A stretch of DNA of 64,000 bases, from NCBI GenBank assembly GCA_020637335.1, contig JACJWC010000016.1, positions 62,001 through 126,000 on the forward strand. Direction: 5' to 3'. A program made the position numbers and the translations under genes. The notes below the pieces were generated by a model, which saw only the letters and a program-made list of their open reading frames with translations, had not been told where the DNA came from and made no database searches. Source of the stretch: Acidobacteriota bacterium (GTDB taxonomy: Bacteria > Acidobacteriota > Holophagae > Acanthopleuribacterales > Acanthopleuribacteraceae). This document shows, piece by piece, positions 63,949 through 64,000 of the stretch. Numbering within the stretch: the first letter of the stretch is position 1; every line of letters begins with the position of its first letter.

Positions 63949-64000
63949 ATCCAGTCCAACTCATTCCATCTGGGTCTACTCAATCCACTAAAACCCCGCC

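Noticed and set aside
1..64000. CRISPR arrays, tRNA or rRNA genes, transposases, prophage genes
   Set aside because: No regular short repeats with spacers, cloverleaf-type sequence, transposase motif or phage structural gene was noticed on reading; the tandem repeats at 9.7-12.3 kb are protein-coding.

Overview
The window reads as chromosome of a Gram-negative bacterium with moderate GC and dense, mostly short-gapped gene packing. Several features fit the Acidobacteriota/Holophagae-like or similar environmental lineages: a Ser/Thr protein kinase with a C-terminal helical-repeat tail, very long secreted SBBP, FG-GAP, Ig-like and Vps10-type repeat proteins, TPR-GGDEF proteins and UbiA/UbiX-type quinone enzymes. 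The taxonomic guess is inference only; no rRNA or ribosomal protein gene is present to anchor it. No tRNA, CRISPR array or insertion sequence was recognised.

Layout. 0-8 kb: a truncated Ser/Thr kinase, divergent katG, a repeat-like intergenic stretch, small secreted or unknown proteins, a macro-domain protein and an ankyrin-CAP lipoprotein. 8-23 kb (all minus): a 1,635-residue SBBP/Ig protein, two overlapping FG-GAP proteins, a REC-GGDEF-REC-HPt regulator, a 1,486-residue Vps10/BNR propeller protein and arsC. 23-36 kb: a TMTC-like membrane protein with TPRs, a DUF1573 protein, MoeB-rhodanese, M14 carboxypeptidase, lipoamide dehydrogenase, a ubiX-ubiA pair, a TPR-GGDEF cyclase, methionine aminopeptidase, a single REC protein and an unrecognised protein.

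36-57 kb holds the most interesting region, a probable poly-gamma-glutamate (PGA) or related poly-amino-acid synthesis and export locus. Five overlapping minus-strand genes run from 53020 to 36137: a 1,555-residue secreted protein with a TPR-like middle and a beta-barrel-like C-terminus; a PgsB/CapB ligase fused behind about 690 extra residues; a CHASE2 protein with a degenerate histidine-kinase core; a PgsC/CapC protein with two CapC-like units and a large soluble tail; and an unrecognised single-anchor protein. The PgsA/CapA homologue lies on the opposite strand across a 133-bp divergent promoter region, overlapping an aldo/keto reductase gene and followed by arsM. Gram-positive pgsBCA has no outer membrane to cross. 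Here the three core proteins are present with extra domains, plus a plausible outer-membrane exit protein and a putative signalling pseudokinase.

57-64 kb: an ArsB/NhaD-type permease, a CBS-pair protein, a DUF1579 protein, a zinc-ribbon/DUF2007-like protein, an iron-uptake operon (small Cys-rich FeoB-associated protein, feoA, feoB) behind a Fur-box-like site, and a DUF3291 protein.
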